Below, one piece after another: positions 15,687 to 23,900 of a stretch of 64,000 bases of DNA (positions are counted from its first letter, which is position 1; each line of letters begins with the position of its first letter). The notes under the pieces were generated by a model. That model worked only from the letters and a program-made list of their open reading frames with translations, was not told the DNA's origin and did not search any database. Position numbers and translations under genes: made by a program. This stretch comes from Pseudalkalibacillus sp051842935 (GTDB taxonomy: Bacteria; Bacillota; Bacilli; Bacillales; Fictibacillaceae): positions 2,108,001 through 2,172,000 of the forward strand of contig NZ_JBPXRR010000001.1 of the NCBI RefSeq assembly GCF_051842935.1, read 5' to 3'.

Positions 15687-16145
15687 CTCGTCCTCTTTTT
15701 TTAGAAGTTCTTTCAGTTCATCGATAAATACGTTGATATCCTTAAATTGTCTATAGACGGAAGCAAAACGGACATAGGCGACCTCATCGATATCAGCGAG
15801 ATGATCCATCACCCGCTCACCGATATCTTTGCTTTGAATCTCAGAAACGCCATCGTTGCGCAAATCCTTTTCAACCGTATTGACCACTTCTTCCAGCCTC
15901 TCAAGTGGTACTGGACGCTTTTCACAAGCCTTGATCAATCCTCTCAGGATTTTGTCTCGGTTGAATTCTTCTCGTGTTCCTTCTTTCTTGACGACGACAA
16001 GTGGGATCTCCTCAACCGTTTCAAAGGTTGTGAATCGATAATTGCATGCTTCGCATTCCCGTCTGCGGCGAATGGATCGACCGCTATGTACAGGACGTGA
16101 GTCGAGCACCCTTGTTCCGTTGTTTTGACAATTTGGACACCTCAT
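15684..16145 (-). CDS. nrdR: Transcriptional repressor NrdR
   Basis: ATP/dATP-sensing repressor of ribonucleotide reductase genes. The 153-residue protein has the N-terminal zinc ribbon with C3, C6, C31 and C34 (CPNC...CEAC) and the ATP-cone domain (about 49-139, KKEGTREEFNRDKILRGLIKACEKRPV). It sits upstream of dnaB in the same direction, the conserved Bacillus arrangement linking dNTP supply and replication initiation. Confidence 0.97.
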   Translation of the reverse strand: MRCPNCQNNGTRVLDSRPVHSGRSIRRRRECEACNYRFTTFETVEEIPLVVVKKEGTREEFNRDKILRGLIKACEKRPVPLERLEEVVNTVEKDLRNDGVSEIQSKDIGERVMDHLADIDEVAYVRFASVYRQFKDINVFIDELKELLKKEDE

Positions 16146-16292
16146 AAAAAAACCAACCCCATGATCGATGAACGAATTCTATGATAAAAACGTAAAATTC
16201 GCATTCGAGATTAAAAATATACCCTTTCTACCATGATATTAGAAAGGCTGGTGTCTGACAAGCTCTTTTCGTATAGGCGGCTTCAGCTCCAT

Positions 16293-16322
16293 AATAAAAG
16301 GGTGTGCTCGATGCACACCCGT
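16293..16322 (-). terminator. Terminator of speD
   Basis: GGGTGTGC (16300-16307) and GCACACCC (16313-16320) with CTTTTATTAT following on the minus strand. Confidence 0.8.
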
Positions 16323-16339
16323 TTGCTTGTGTTGTTAAA

Positions 16340-16726
16340 TTAATATGCAGATACTTTCTTCTGTCCTACTTTTACAGGACCCATTCCTCTTGGAAGTTCA
16401 AAGTTCTCTTTGGATGTTGCGCCTAACTGTTCTGCAATGTAGTTCGCAGCGACATTAGGGTCTAGATCTCCACACGTGTATACATCGATACTTGCATAAC
16501 CATGCTCTGGAAAACTGTGTATGGTCAAGTGTGATTCAGATATGATGACGACTCCGCTTACACCATGTGGTGCAAATTTGTGAAAAGCTACCTCTCGGAT
16601 CTCAGCACCCGACTTTAAAGCAGCTTCAACGAAAAGTTGTTCAACATATGGCATATTGTTCAACTTCTCAGAGTCACATCCCCATAATTCAGAAATCACA
16701 TGACGTCCCATTGTATCCATTTGCAT
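16340..16726 (-). CDS. speD: S-adenosylmethionine decarboxylase proenzyme (short, SpeH type)
   Basis: Pyruvoyl-dependent enzyme that decarboxylates SAM to give the aminopropyl donor for spermidine synthesis. The 128-residue proenzyme contains the self-cleavage site ISESHLTIH; cleavage between E64 and S65 would convert S65 to the pyruvoyl group. H49, H70 region (HSFPEHG) and C86 (YTCGD) correspond to the processing and catalytic residues. AAAGGGGGACT precedes the ATG. The gene is monocistronic with a long leader. Confidence 0.96.
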   Translation of the reverse strand: MQMDTMGRHVISELWGCDSEKLNNMPYVEQLFVEAALKSGAEIREVAFHKFAPHGVSGVVIISESHLTIHSFPEHGYASIDVYTCGDLDPNVAANYIAEQLGATSKENFELPRGMGPVKVGQKKVSAY

Positions 16727-17040
16727 AGTCCCCCTTTGTTTTAATAATCATGCCTTCAAAAGCATGCGGAAATGGAAATTTACCACGGGGGAAAGTTAGT
16801 CCAAAGAGGTCCTAACCCTTTAAGTAGTATCCAGTTCCTAAATTTGCTTATAACTTGAAGTTCACGATGAACAGTATACTTCTTTTCCTACGTTTTTGCA
16901 AGAAATATTTTTACATCCTTCACCTCCATATATATGTACCCTTCCACTAGAAAAAGCATTGAAAACATGGACGTTGAACCTATTTTTGAGCCTAAGTTTT
17001 TATAGGATTAGAAAACTTCTAGGTTGAGGTCAAGCTGGGC
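16727..17040. promoter_or_regulatory. speD upstream region with potential RNA hairpins
   Basis: No coding frame is credible here. On the minus strand I see GTTAGGACC / GGACTAAC (about 16796-16816), CATGC / GCATG close to the speD start (about 16750-16767) and GTTCATCGTGAAC (about 16860-16874), a short dyad. These could be leader structures or operator-like dyads; I cannot assign them to a known riboswitch class. Confidence 0.3.
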
Positions 17041-17094
17041 ATGGGAATGGGGAATCAGAGGGCGGGGATGTTTGGATTTAGTAGTACAATCGAC

Positions 17095-17226
17095 TCAAAA
17101 AGCAAGACATACCTGTATTTCGGCAAAACAAGTATAGATTATGGCAAGATGTTCCTTCATTTTCGAGAGACAAACAGACATTTTGGCAAGAACAACTCCA
17201 TAATTCGGGAAACTGACCAGAATTGC
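17095..17226. repeat. 21-bp tandem array, locus 1 (gapB-speD gap)
   Basis: The core (G)GCAAAAC or a variant starts at 17101, 17122, 17143, 17164, 17185 and 17206: six units with an exact 21-bp period. Conserved part is TTTYGGCAAAAC-like and weakly palindromic; the other nine positions vary freely. A second six-unit array of the same period and core is at 23488-23619. Confidence 0.75.
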
Positions 17227-17261
17227 TTCTAAATTTTGCTCGCTTAACTCATTTTTCATCA

Positions 17262-17300
17262 AAATAAAAAGGATTGAACCAAAATCGGTTCAATCCTGAC
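17262..17300 (-). terminator. Terminator of gapB
   Basis: AGGATTGAACC (17270-17280) pairs with GGTTCAATCCT (17287-17297), followed by TTTTTATTTTG on the minus strand. Confidence 0.85.
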
Positions 17301-17316
17301 CCTTTTCTCGTTTATT

Positions 17317-18360
17317 TCAAACGGTTCCTAACACACTTTTGTTGTTGGATTCCGCCAATAAGTGTTGTGCAACTTTTTCAGTAAGATCTACGACGCGGCA
17401 AGAATAGCCCCACTCGTTATCATACCAAGCAAGTACTTTCACTTTACGACCTTCAATGACCATCGTAGACATCGCATCGATGATGGATGAATTTTCGTTA
17501 CCGTTGAAGTCGATGGATACAAGTGGATCCGCACAGTATCCAAGAATGCCTTGCATTGAACCTTGCGAAGCACTTTCAAGCGCTTCATTCACACGCTCAA
17601 CCGATACGTCCACTTTCAAATCGACGACTAAGTCGACAAGGGACACGTTCGGAGTCGGTACGCGAAGTGCCATTCCGTGAAGCTTGCCTTCAAGCTGAGG
17701 CATGACTTTTGCGATCGCTTTAGCAGCACCAGTGGAAGTCGGGATGATGGATTGGCCGCATGCACGCGCTCTACGCAAGTCTTTATGTGGGTTATCGATA
17801 TTCTTTTGGTCGTTCGTATAGGCATGGACAGTCGTCATGACACCGTTTTCAATTCCAAACTGCTCATCTAGTACCTTCACAACAGGTGCAAGGCAGTTTG
17901 TTGTGCAGGATGCATTGGAAATGACATCGTGTTGGTCATGCTTGTAAGCGTCATCATTTACGCCCATGACAATCGTAATGTCTTCGTTTTTACCAGGAGC
18001 CGTGATGATGACTTTTTTCGCTCCAGCTTCCATGTGATAGCCAGCCGTTTCTTTGGAAGTGAACTTTCCAGTTGCTTCGATGACAATATCGACGTTCATT
18101 TCTTTCCATGGAAGTTGCTTAGGATCACGGTTGCTAAGAAGCTTCACTTCTTTACCGTCAACAACGAGCGCATCCTCTTTCGCTTCAACTTCAAGGTCAT
18201 AAGTGCCATGAATGCTATCGTATTTGACCATATGCGCAAGTGTTTCAGAAGGATAACTTGCATTTATCGCAACGATTTCTAATTGATCATTTTTCATCGC
18301 TTTACGGAATACCATTCTTCCGATACGTCCAAATCCATTAATTGCTACTCTAGCTTTCAT
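17317..18360 (-). CDS. gapB: NADP-type glyceraldehyde-3-phosphate dehydrogenase, gluconeogenic
   Basis: GapB runs the reduction of 1,3-bisphosphoglycerate to glyceraldehyde 3-phosphate during gluconeogenesis, usually with NADPH. Rossmann motif INGFGRIGR (7-15), catalytic C152 in SNASCTTNC, and H near 179. The segment after the second strand is INASYP instead of the INDL of glycolytic enzymes; the missing Asp fits NADP use. The 347-residue length is as in GapB. Upstream lie two adjacent CcpN-like boxes. It is monocistronic. Confidence 0.93.
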   Translation of the reverse strand: MKARVAINGFGRIGRMVFRKAMKNDQLEIVAINASYPSETLAHMVKYDSIHGTYDLEVEAKEDALVVDGKEVKLLSNRDPKQLPWKEMNVDIVIEATGKFTSKETAGYHMEAGAKKVIITAPGKNEDITIVMGVNDDAYKHDQHDVISNASCTTNCLAPVVKVLDEQFGIENGVMTTVHAYTNDQKNIDNPHKDLRRARACGQSIIPTSTGAAKAIAKVMPQLEGKLHGMALRVPTPNVSLVDLVVDLKVDVSVERVNEALESASQGSMQGILGYCADPLVSIDFNGNENSSIIDAMSTMVIEGRKVKVLAWYDNEWGYSCRVVDLTEKVAQHLLAESNNKSVLGTV

Positions 18361-18414
18361 GATGAGATCCCTCCACTATTAAAGTGCTATACTTTTTTCT
18401 GAAAATCTAAAATT

Positions 18415-18437
18415 AGTATAACATATTGTATGTCAAA
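18415..18437 (-). promoter_or_regulatory. Tandem CcpN-like operator before gapB
   Basis: Minus strand TATGTTATACT (18415-18425) fits the CcpN consensus TRTGHYATAYW at all 11 positions; TTTGACATACA (18427-18437) fits at 10 of 11 and contains a TTGACA -35 hexamer (18431-18436). The two boxes are in direct repeat 12 bp apart. CcpN represses gapB and pckA under glycolytic conditions in B. subtilis. The consensus is quoted from memory. Confidence 0.65.
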
Positions 18438-18461
18438 GGGAACACTAAATTTAACAAAAAG

Positions 18462-18495
18462 GAAAAAAAGAGGCCGACGCCCGGCCTCTTTCGTT
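18462..18495 (-). terminator. Terminator of the mutM-ytaF-coaE group
   Basis: AAAGAGGCCG (18467-18476) and CGGCCTCTTT (18482-18491) with a T-rich minus-strand tail, after coaE. Confidence 0.85.
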
Positions 18496-18522
18496 CAATA
18501 AACTGTCATTATTGGGTTCTAC

Positions 18523-19113
18523 CTATAGAATCGCCCATTTTGAGAAGATATGTAACAGCTGTTCTCTGCTCTCTTCAATCGTTCCATTGTTATCGATGAT
18601 TTCATCTGCCCATTGTCTTTTGTCATCCAACGGAATTTGTGATCCGATACGAGACCGGGCTTCCTCTACTGTAGATTGATCCCTTTCAACCAACCGCTGG
18701 AGCTGGGTATCCGAACTTACAAACACAAGCAATGTCTTATCGACCAAGTGGGTCAATTTGCTTTCGAAAAGGAGAGGGATATCTAGCACAACATCCTTAT
18801 GATGCTTCAGATGTTCATCCTTTTGAGCCATCATCTCTTTACGGACAGCAGGATGGACGATGCCGTTCAGTGTCTTTCGCTTTTCTTCATCGTTGAAAAT
18901 GATCGCACCTAACTTTTTCCGGTCCAATGTACGGTTCTCGTCCAAAATTTCTTCACCAAAAGCTGCTACAATGTCTTCATATGCTTTTTCACCCGGCAAG
19001 ACGACCTGCCGGGCGATCTGATCAGCATCTACTACAGGGATATCAAGCGATTGAATCATGCCTGAAACTGTACTCTTTCCGCTCGCAATCCCACCTGTCA
19101 ATCCTACAATCAA
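18523..19113 (-). CDS. coaE: Dephospho-CoA kinase
   Basis: Catalyses the last step of coenzyme A synthesis, phosphorylating the 3'-hydroxyl of dephospho-CoA. The P-loop GLTGGIASGKST is at the N-terminus, followed by the CoA domain (VDADQIARQVV) and LID region with RDQSTVEEARSRI. The likely start is TTG at 19113, seven nt after GAGGTG; a GTG at 19128 would add five residues but has no ribosome site. It follows ytaF with the Shine-Dalgarno inside the ytaF end. In B. subtilis polA-mutM-coaE-ytaF are adjacent; here ytaF lies between mutM and coaE in this reading. Confidence 0.93.
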   Translation of the reverse strand: MIVGLTGGIASGKSTVSGMIQSLDIPVVDADQIARQVVLPGEKAYEDIVAAFGEEILDENRTLDRKKLGAIIFNDEEKRKTLNGIVHPAVRKEMMAQKDEHLKHHKDVVLDIPLLFESKLTHLVDKTLLVFVSSDTQLQRLVERDQSTVEEARSRIGSQIPLDDKRQWADEIIDNNGTIEESREQLLHIFSKWAIL

Positions 19114-19124
19114 ACGTAAACACC

Positions 19125-19769
19125 TCACAATTTAAAAAAACCTAACACGATCAACATGATCCCTGGCAAAAAGCTGAAAAAACGCATGGTCGGTAAATTC
19201 GAAAGGATCTTTCCAACCTTCATGCCGGTAACGAGGAACATCGCACTCATCGTTGATACGAACAACGCGGTCTGCAGATGTGGAAATCCGAGCAAGGACG
19301 CACCGAGACCTGCTGCGAACGAATCCAATGAAAGGGCAAGCCCGAGCAACAAAGCTTCCAGTCCGGTAATCGTCCCGGAACGGTCGATATCCGCTGCATC
19401 CGGCGTCCTCAATATTTGGATGACGATCCCAAGTGAACGGATTTCCATGTTCCAGATGTACATCGAGTCAGCATCTGATTTCTTATCTGGTCGTTCCTCA
19501 TTTTTCTTGAAAAATTGCCATAGGACGTAGAATCCTAAGCTGATTAACAATACACCGCCGATTTTCTCTGCGATGGCGGGAGATAAAAATGTACTGATGA
19601 TGGATCCCAGGTTCATTGCTGCAAGCAGCATCATGGCAGAGCAAACCGCAATCAATATGATGGAGAATACTGTGATCTTCATCCGTCGAACGCCATAGGT
19701 GACACCGACGCCGAAACTGTCCATGCTGACAGCGATCGTTAACATCAAGAGAGCTACCCATCCTGTCAC
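19125..19769 (-). CDS. ytaF: Sporulation membrane protein YtaF (MntP-like family)
   Basis: Integral membrane protein with six hydrophobic segments in two similar halves, each with a conserved Asp motif: IAVSMDSFGVGV near 13-24 and LALSLDSFAAGLG near 140. This is the pattern of the MntP manganese exporter family; YtaF is recorded as a sporulation-linked member. I choose GTG 19769 (GGGGAGG about 10 nt before), giving 214 residues. It overlaps the coaE ribosome site region. Transport function is inference. Confidence 0.82.
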   Translation of the reverse strand: MTGWVALLMLTIAVSMDSFGVGVTYGVRRMKITVFSIILIAVCSAMMLLAAMNLGSIISTFLSPAIAEKIGGVLLISLGFYVLWQFFKKNEERPDKKSDADSMYIWNMEIRSLGIVIQILRTPDAADIDRSGTITGLEALLLGLALSLDSFAAGLGASLLGFPHLQTALFVSTMSAMFLVTGMKVGKILSNLPTMRFFSFLPGIMLIVLGFFKL

Positions 19770-19854
19770 TTCTATACATCCTCCCCGAAATAACACTAGG
19801 ATAGTATATGGCTGGGGCCCATCCGACGTACGCCGAATTCAGCATTTTATGATG

Positions 19855-20679
19855 TTACTTTTGACAGTTCGGACAGATATGAGTCCCTCTGCCTCCGACA
19901 ACAATCCGTTCAATCTCACGACCGCAGTTCACACAAGGTTCTCCTTTTCTTGCATAGACGGCAAGCTTTTGCTGGAACATGCCCATGTCCCCTTGAGAGT
20001 TCACATACGATCGGATCGTACTACCTCCCTGGTCGACCGCTTCTTGTAGAGTGGCTACAATTGCCTGATGCAATTCCATCACTTGCTTTTTGCTCAAAGT
20101 TTTAGCGATCGTTTCGGGGTGAAGACCGATCCGGAATAGCGCTTCATCCACATAAATGTTGCCGAGCCCGACGAGTACTGCTTGATCGAGCAATGCTGGC
20201 TTGATTTTCCGTGATGTTTTCTGCAGCTTTTCCCAAAGCTCATCCGGATCGAACGCACCGTCCAATGGCTCAGGACCGAGTTGGACGAGCGGCTTATTCA
20301 ATTCTTCCTCACCAATCGAATAAGCGTGCATGGTCCCGAACTTTCGAACGTCCCGATACCAGAGCTTCGATCCATCTGTAAAATGGAAGATCACATGGGT
20401 ATGCTTATCCGGTTCCTCATCCCCTTCTACGTATACGTATCGTCCTTCCATTCGAAGGTGGGAAACAAGAACCACATCATCCAGTAAAATTTTCAGGAAC
20501 TTACCACGACGGCCGATCGAATTGATTGTCTGACCTGAAAGGAGTGCATTGAACTCCTTCAGATCATCCGGATGTTTGACGATTTTGGGCCAACTGACGG
20601 TAACCTCTTCAATCGTTTTACCAAGCACGAGGTTTTCTAATGTTCTTCTGACGGTTTCAACTTCAGGTAATTCAGGCAT
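19855..20679 (-). CDS. mutM: Formamidopyrimidine-DNA glycosylase (Fpg)
   Basis: Base-excision repair enzyme that removes 8-oxoguanine and formamidopyrimidines. The mature N-terminus after Met is PELPEVETVRRTL with the catalytic Pro and Glu; K near 57-60 and the H2TH region (LGNIYVDEALF) are present; the C-terminal zinc finger CVNC...CPNC closes the 274-residue protein. ATG 20679 is fixed by the catalytic proline and by AAGGAGAATCAG. It follows polA by 37 bp, as in Bacillus. Confidence 0.97.
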   Translation of the reverse strand: MPELPEVETVRRTLENLVLGKTIEEVTVSWPKIVKHPDDLKEFNALLSGQTINSIGRRGKFLKILLDDVVLVSHLRMEGRYVYVEGDEEPDKHTHVIFHFTDGSKLWYRDVRKFGTMHAYSIGEEELNKPLVQLGPEPLDGAFDPDELWEKLQKTSRKIKPALLDQAVLVGLGNIYVDEALFRIGLHPETIAKTLSKKQVMELHQAIVATLQEAVDQGGSTIRSYVNSQGDMGMFQQKLAVYARKGEPCVNCGREIERIVVGGRGTHICPNCQK

Positions 20680-20716
20680 TTCTGATTCTCCTTCATCCAA
20701 CAACAGCTATCCAACT

Positions 20717-23353
20717 TTATTTGGAATCGTACCAGGTGTCTCCGTATGAGTAATCGACTTTCAATGGAACATCCAATTGAATGGCGTGCTCCATGACGTC
20801 TGGGACGATTTTTTCCAGCTTTTCGATTTCATCTTTTGGTGCTTCAAAGATCAATTCATCGTGTACTTGAAGCAGCATTCTCGTTTGTAGTTTCTCTTTT
20901 TCCAGACGCTTCGCCATCTCGACCATCGCTTTTTTGATGATATCGGCAGCCGACCCTTGGATCGGTGTGTTCATGGCGGTTCGTTCAGCAAAACTTCTCA
21001 GGTTGAAGTTACGGCTCGTAATCTCAGGCAGGTATCGACGTCGGTTCAACATCGTCGTGACGTACCCTTCCCGTTTCGCTTGCTGTACGATATCGTCCAT
21101 GTACTGCTTGACACCAGGGAAGCTCTCCAAGTAACGCTCAATGAACTCTCCTGCTTCTTTACGTGTGATCCCGAGACTTTGCGACAGACCATAATCACTA
21201 ATTCCGTATACGATTCCGAAATTGACTGCTTTCGCCTGTCTACGCATATCGGACGTCACTTCATCCTTATCGACATGGAAAACATCCATTGCTGTTTTCG
21301 TATGGACATCTTCTTCATTGTTGAACGCTTCCATCATTTTCTCGTCCTGTGCGATATGGGCGAGCACTCTCAGCTCGATTTGAGAATAATCTGCTGCGAA
21401 AATGACCCAATCCTTTTCAGACGGGATGAACGCTTGACGGATCTTACGTCCTGCTTCCAATCGGATCGGAATGTTCTGCAGGTTCGGATCGATCGAACTC
21501 AAACGGCCAGTTTGGGCTAGCGCTTGATTGAATCGAGTATGGATCTTTTCCGTATCACGACGGACGACCTTCAATAAGCCTTCAACATATGTTGAGTTCA
21601 ATTTTCCTAACTGACGGTAGTAGAGGATTTCCTCGATGATTTCGTGCTTGTCCTTCAGCTTCTCCAAAACATCAGCTGAGGTGGAGTAGCCGGTTTTCGT
21701 TTTCTTGACTACAGGTAGCTGCAATTTCTCGAACAACACTTCTCCCAATTGTTTCGGAGAGTTGATGTTGAATTCAGTTCCAGCGAGTTTATAAATTTTA
21801 CTCTCAATGTCTTTGAGCTGTTCGTTCAGGTCTTTGCCCATCTTTTCGAGGCGATCGACATCCACTTGTACACCTTGCTCCTCCATCTCACCCAATACGA
21901 TGGAAAGCGGCATCTCAAGGTCATAGAAAAGTGTCTCTAGCTCATTTTTTTTCAAGCTCTCTTGTAACTGCGGCACAATCTCACGTAAAACGTGGGCTTT
22001 GCGTACGATGTGCTCGCTCAACGCATCCTGTTCAGGTACCTTTTGTTTCGCACCTTTTCCATAGACCGTCTCATTGCTGGAAACCCCCTTCACTCCCAAG
22101 CGGTTGGCAATAGAGGCGATATCGTGAGACGAATCAGATGGATTCAACAAGTAACTTGCGATGAGTGCATCGAATTTCACACCGTTCAGCTTGGTGCCTT
22201 TCCACGCAAGGGATACTGTCGCTTGTTTCGCATCTGGTAGATATTTGACGACCGATTCATCTTCAAGCCACTCCTTAAGGGCTTCAGACTCAAGAGCCAC
22301 TTCAGTCGGAATGAAATACTTCCCTTTTTCAGAAACGATACCTACCCCGAGGATGTCTCCGTTATGATAGTTTTCCTCGAGACATTCGACGACGACAGCA
22401 GCTTCAGAGCCGAAGTCTGCATCCTTTACTTCCTCGAGGATTTCATAGTCGATGTCTTCGGTCGGCGTATCCGCTTCTTCAGCCGCTTCACTGTCTACCC
22501 GTTCCAGCAAGGAGTTAAATCCAAGTTCTTTAAATAACTCGATCACCTTTGCTGACACTTCGTTTTTGTATCCGCACTTGTCCAGTTCCACGTCAATCGG
22601 CGCATCCACTTCAATTGTCGCTAGCTGCTTGCTCATTTCTGCCTGGTCTTTATGTTCCTCAAGCTTCTCTTTTAACTTTTTACCGGACACTTGGTCGATG
22701 GATTCGAGCACATTCTCGACCGTTCCAAATTCTTTTAGAAGCTTGATCGCTGTTTTCTCACCGACTCCAGGTACGCCTGGGATGTTGTCCGAGCTATCCC
22801 CCATGAGTCCTTTCATATCGATGATCTGTTCAGGCTTCAATCCGTAGCGCTCTTCCACAAGATCGAGGTCATATGTATCAACATCAGAGATTCCTTTTCT
22901 CGTGAGGGCGACTTTTACATGATCATCTACCAGTTGTAAAAGGTCCTTGTCACCCGTGATGACTTTGACTTCCCATTCCTTGGAGTCCGTATGCTTGGAC
23001 AACGTCCCGATAATGTCATCCGCTTCATAATTTTCTAGTTGATAGCGCTTGATTTCAAACGCATCGAGCAGCTCGCGAATCAGCGGGAACTGTTCCGAAA
23101 GCTCGGGTGGTGTCTTTTGGCGTCCGCCTTTATATTCTCCGTACGTTTTATGGCGGAATGTCGTTTTACCAGCGTCAAAAGCGACCAAGATGTGGCTCGG
23201 CGCTTCGTCTTCAAGTACTTTCAACAACATGGTCGTGAATCCGTACACCGCGTTCGTGTACACACCTTTGTCATTGTTCAAGAGCGGTAATGCGAAGAAC
23301 GCGCGATATGCAATACTATTTCCATCAATTAAAACGAGTTTCTTTTTGCCCAT
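20717..23353 (-). CDS. polA: DNA polymerase I
   Basis: Gap-filling and Okazaki-fragment polymerase, 878 residues. Order: 5'-nuclease domain (1-290, VLIDGNSIAYRAFFALP, MGDSSDNIPGVPGVGEKTA), a 3'-5' exonuclease-fold domain (about 300-470) that lacks the DEDD acidic residues and so should not proofread, as in other Bacillus enzymes, then palm-fingers-thumb with motif A DYSQIELRVLAH, motif B RRQAKAVNFGIVYG and motif C QVHDE near the C-terminus. mutM follows directly. Confidence 0.98.
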   Translation of the reverse strand: MGKKKLVLIDGNSIAYRAFFALPLLNNDKGVYTNAVYGFTTMLLKVLEDEAPSHILVAFDAGKTTFRHKTYGEYKGGRQKTPPELSEQFPLIRELLDAFEIKRYQLENYEADDIIGTLSKHTDSKEWEVKVITGDKDLLQLVDDHVKVALTRKGISDVDTYDLDLVEERYGLKPEQIIDMKGLMGDSSDNIPGVPGVGEKTAIKLLKEFGTVENVLESIDQVSGKKLKEKLEEHKDQAEMSKQLATIEVDAPIDVELDKCGYKNEVSAKVIELFKELGFNSLLERVDSEAAEEADTPTEDIDYEILEEVKDADFGSEAAVVVECLEENYHNGDILGVGIVSEKGKYFIPTEVALESEALKEWLEDESVVKYLPDAKQATVSLAWKGTKLNGVKFDALIASYLLNPSDSSHDIASIANRLGVKGVSSNETVYGKGAKQKVPEQDALSEHIVRKAHVLREIVPQLQESLKKNELETLFYDLEMPLSIVLGEMEEQGVQVDVDRLEKMGKDLNEQLKDIESKIYKLAGTEFNINSPKQLGEVLFEKLQLPVVKKTKTGYSTSADVLEKLKDKHEIIEEILYYRQLGKLNSTYVEGLLKVVRRDTEKIHTRFNQALAQTGRLSSIDPNLQNIPIRLEAGRKIRQAFIPSEKDWVIFAADYSQIELRVLAHIAQDEKMMEAFNNEEDVHTKTAMDVFHVDKDEVTSDMRRQAKAVNFGIVYGISDYGLSQSLGITRKEAGEFIERYLESFPGVKQYMDDIVQQAKREGYVTTMLNRRRYLPEITSRNFNLRSFAERTAMNTPIQGSAADIIKKAMVEMAKRLEKEKLQTRMLLQVHDELIFEAPKDEIEKLEKIVPDVMEHAIQLDVPLKVDYSYGDTWYDSK

Positions 23354-23487
23354 TCCATTTCCTCCTCGTTAAACACTAGCTACATTTTATCATGTTTACA
23401 TTTAGAAGGGAAAAATGCACAACAGTGCGTTGAACTTCTCGCTGAGGAGCTTCAGATGTGATAGTGGGGCGTAGTAAGAAAGACTCG

Positions 23488-23619
23488 AATAACAAAACAT
23501 ATGCTGGTTTTTGCAAAACGGTTTGCTTTTTTTCTAAAACGAGGGGCAATTTTTGTAAAACATCACACTAATTTTGTAAAACTAAGCACAGTTTTTCCAA
23601 GACCGACCACCAAATTGGA
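23488..23619. repeat. 21-bp tandem array, locus 2 (phoR-polA gap)
   Basis: AAAAC (AAGAC in the last) starts at 23494, 23515, 23536, 23557, 23578 and 23599: six units, exact 21-bp period. Most units read TTTTTG-N-AAAAC, a short dyad with nine variable bases between cores. No Shine-Dalgarno precedes any frame. The rest of the 23354-23900 gap holds only A/T-rich sequence and a terminator. Confidence 0.8.
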
Positions 23620-23769
23620 TACTTTCACTATAAAAACACTCCCAAAATGCCCTCATCAGTCCTGTATTTTTCATAAAGCAAATAAAATCATACTAAAAAA
23701 CTTAAATATGAGTGAGATTGGCTAAAAAATGCACCCAATCTCATCTATAGTGGAATTCGGTTAAATAAA

Positions 23770-23806
23770 CGCAAAAAAATGACGAGAGCGGTGTGTGCTC
23801 TCGTCC
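23770..23806 (-). terminator. Terminator downstream of phoR
   Basis: GACGAGAGC (23781-23789) pairs with GCTCTCGTC (23797-23805), followed on the minus strand by ATTTTTTTGCG. It is about 95 bp beyond the phoR stop. Confidence 0.8.
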
Positions 23807-23900
23807 CATAATTAGGGGATCCTTTGAAAAGGATTTTACAATACAAACGTAGCATCCTTTTGTGAAGACCCCGTGTCATTCATGTAAAAATATCGTAAAT

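Noticed and set aside
17041..17232. Open frame of 63 codons over the first 21-bp array
   Set aside because: 21 bp is a multiple of three, so the frame stays open automatically; no ribosome site near the ATG, and the conserved bases form a dyad that does not respect codon positions.
18393..18407. CodY box before gapB (TTTTTTCTGAAAATC)
   Set aside because: Only 12 of 15 in a very A/T-rich stretch, and the CcpN-like boxes explain regulation better.
19156..19530. Open frame antisense to ytaF
   Set aside because: Shadow of a real gene; low-complexity product and no ribosome site.
23501..23725. Open frame of 74 codons over the second 21-bp array
   Set aside because: Same reason; the composition is that of A/T-rich spacer and there is no ribosome site.
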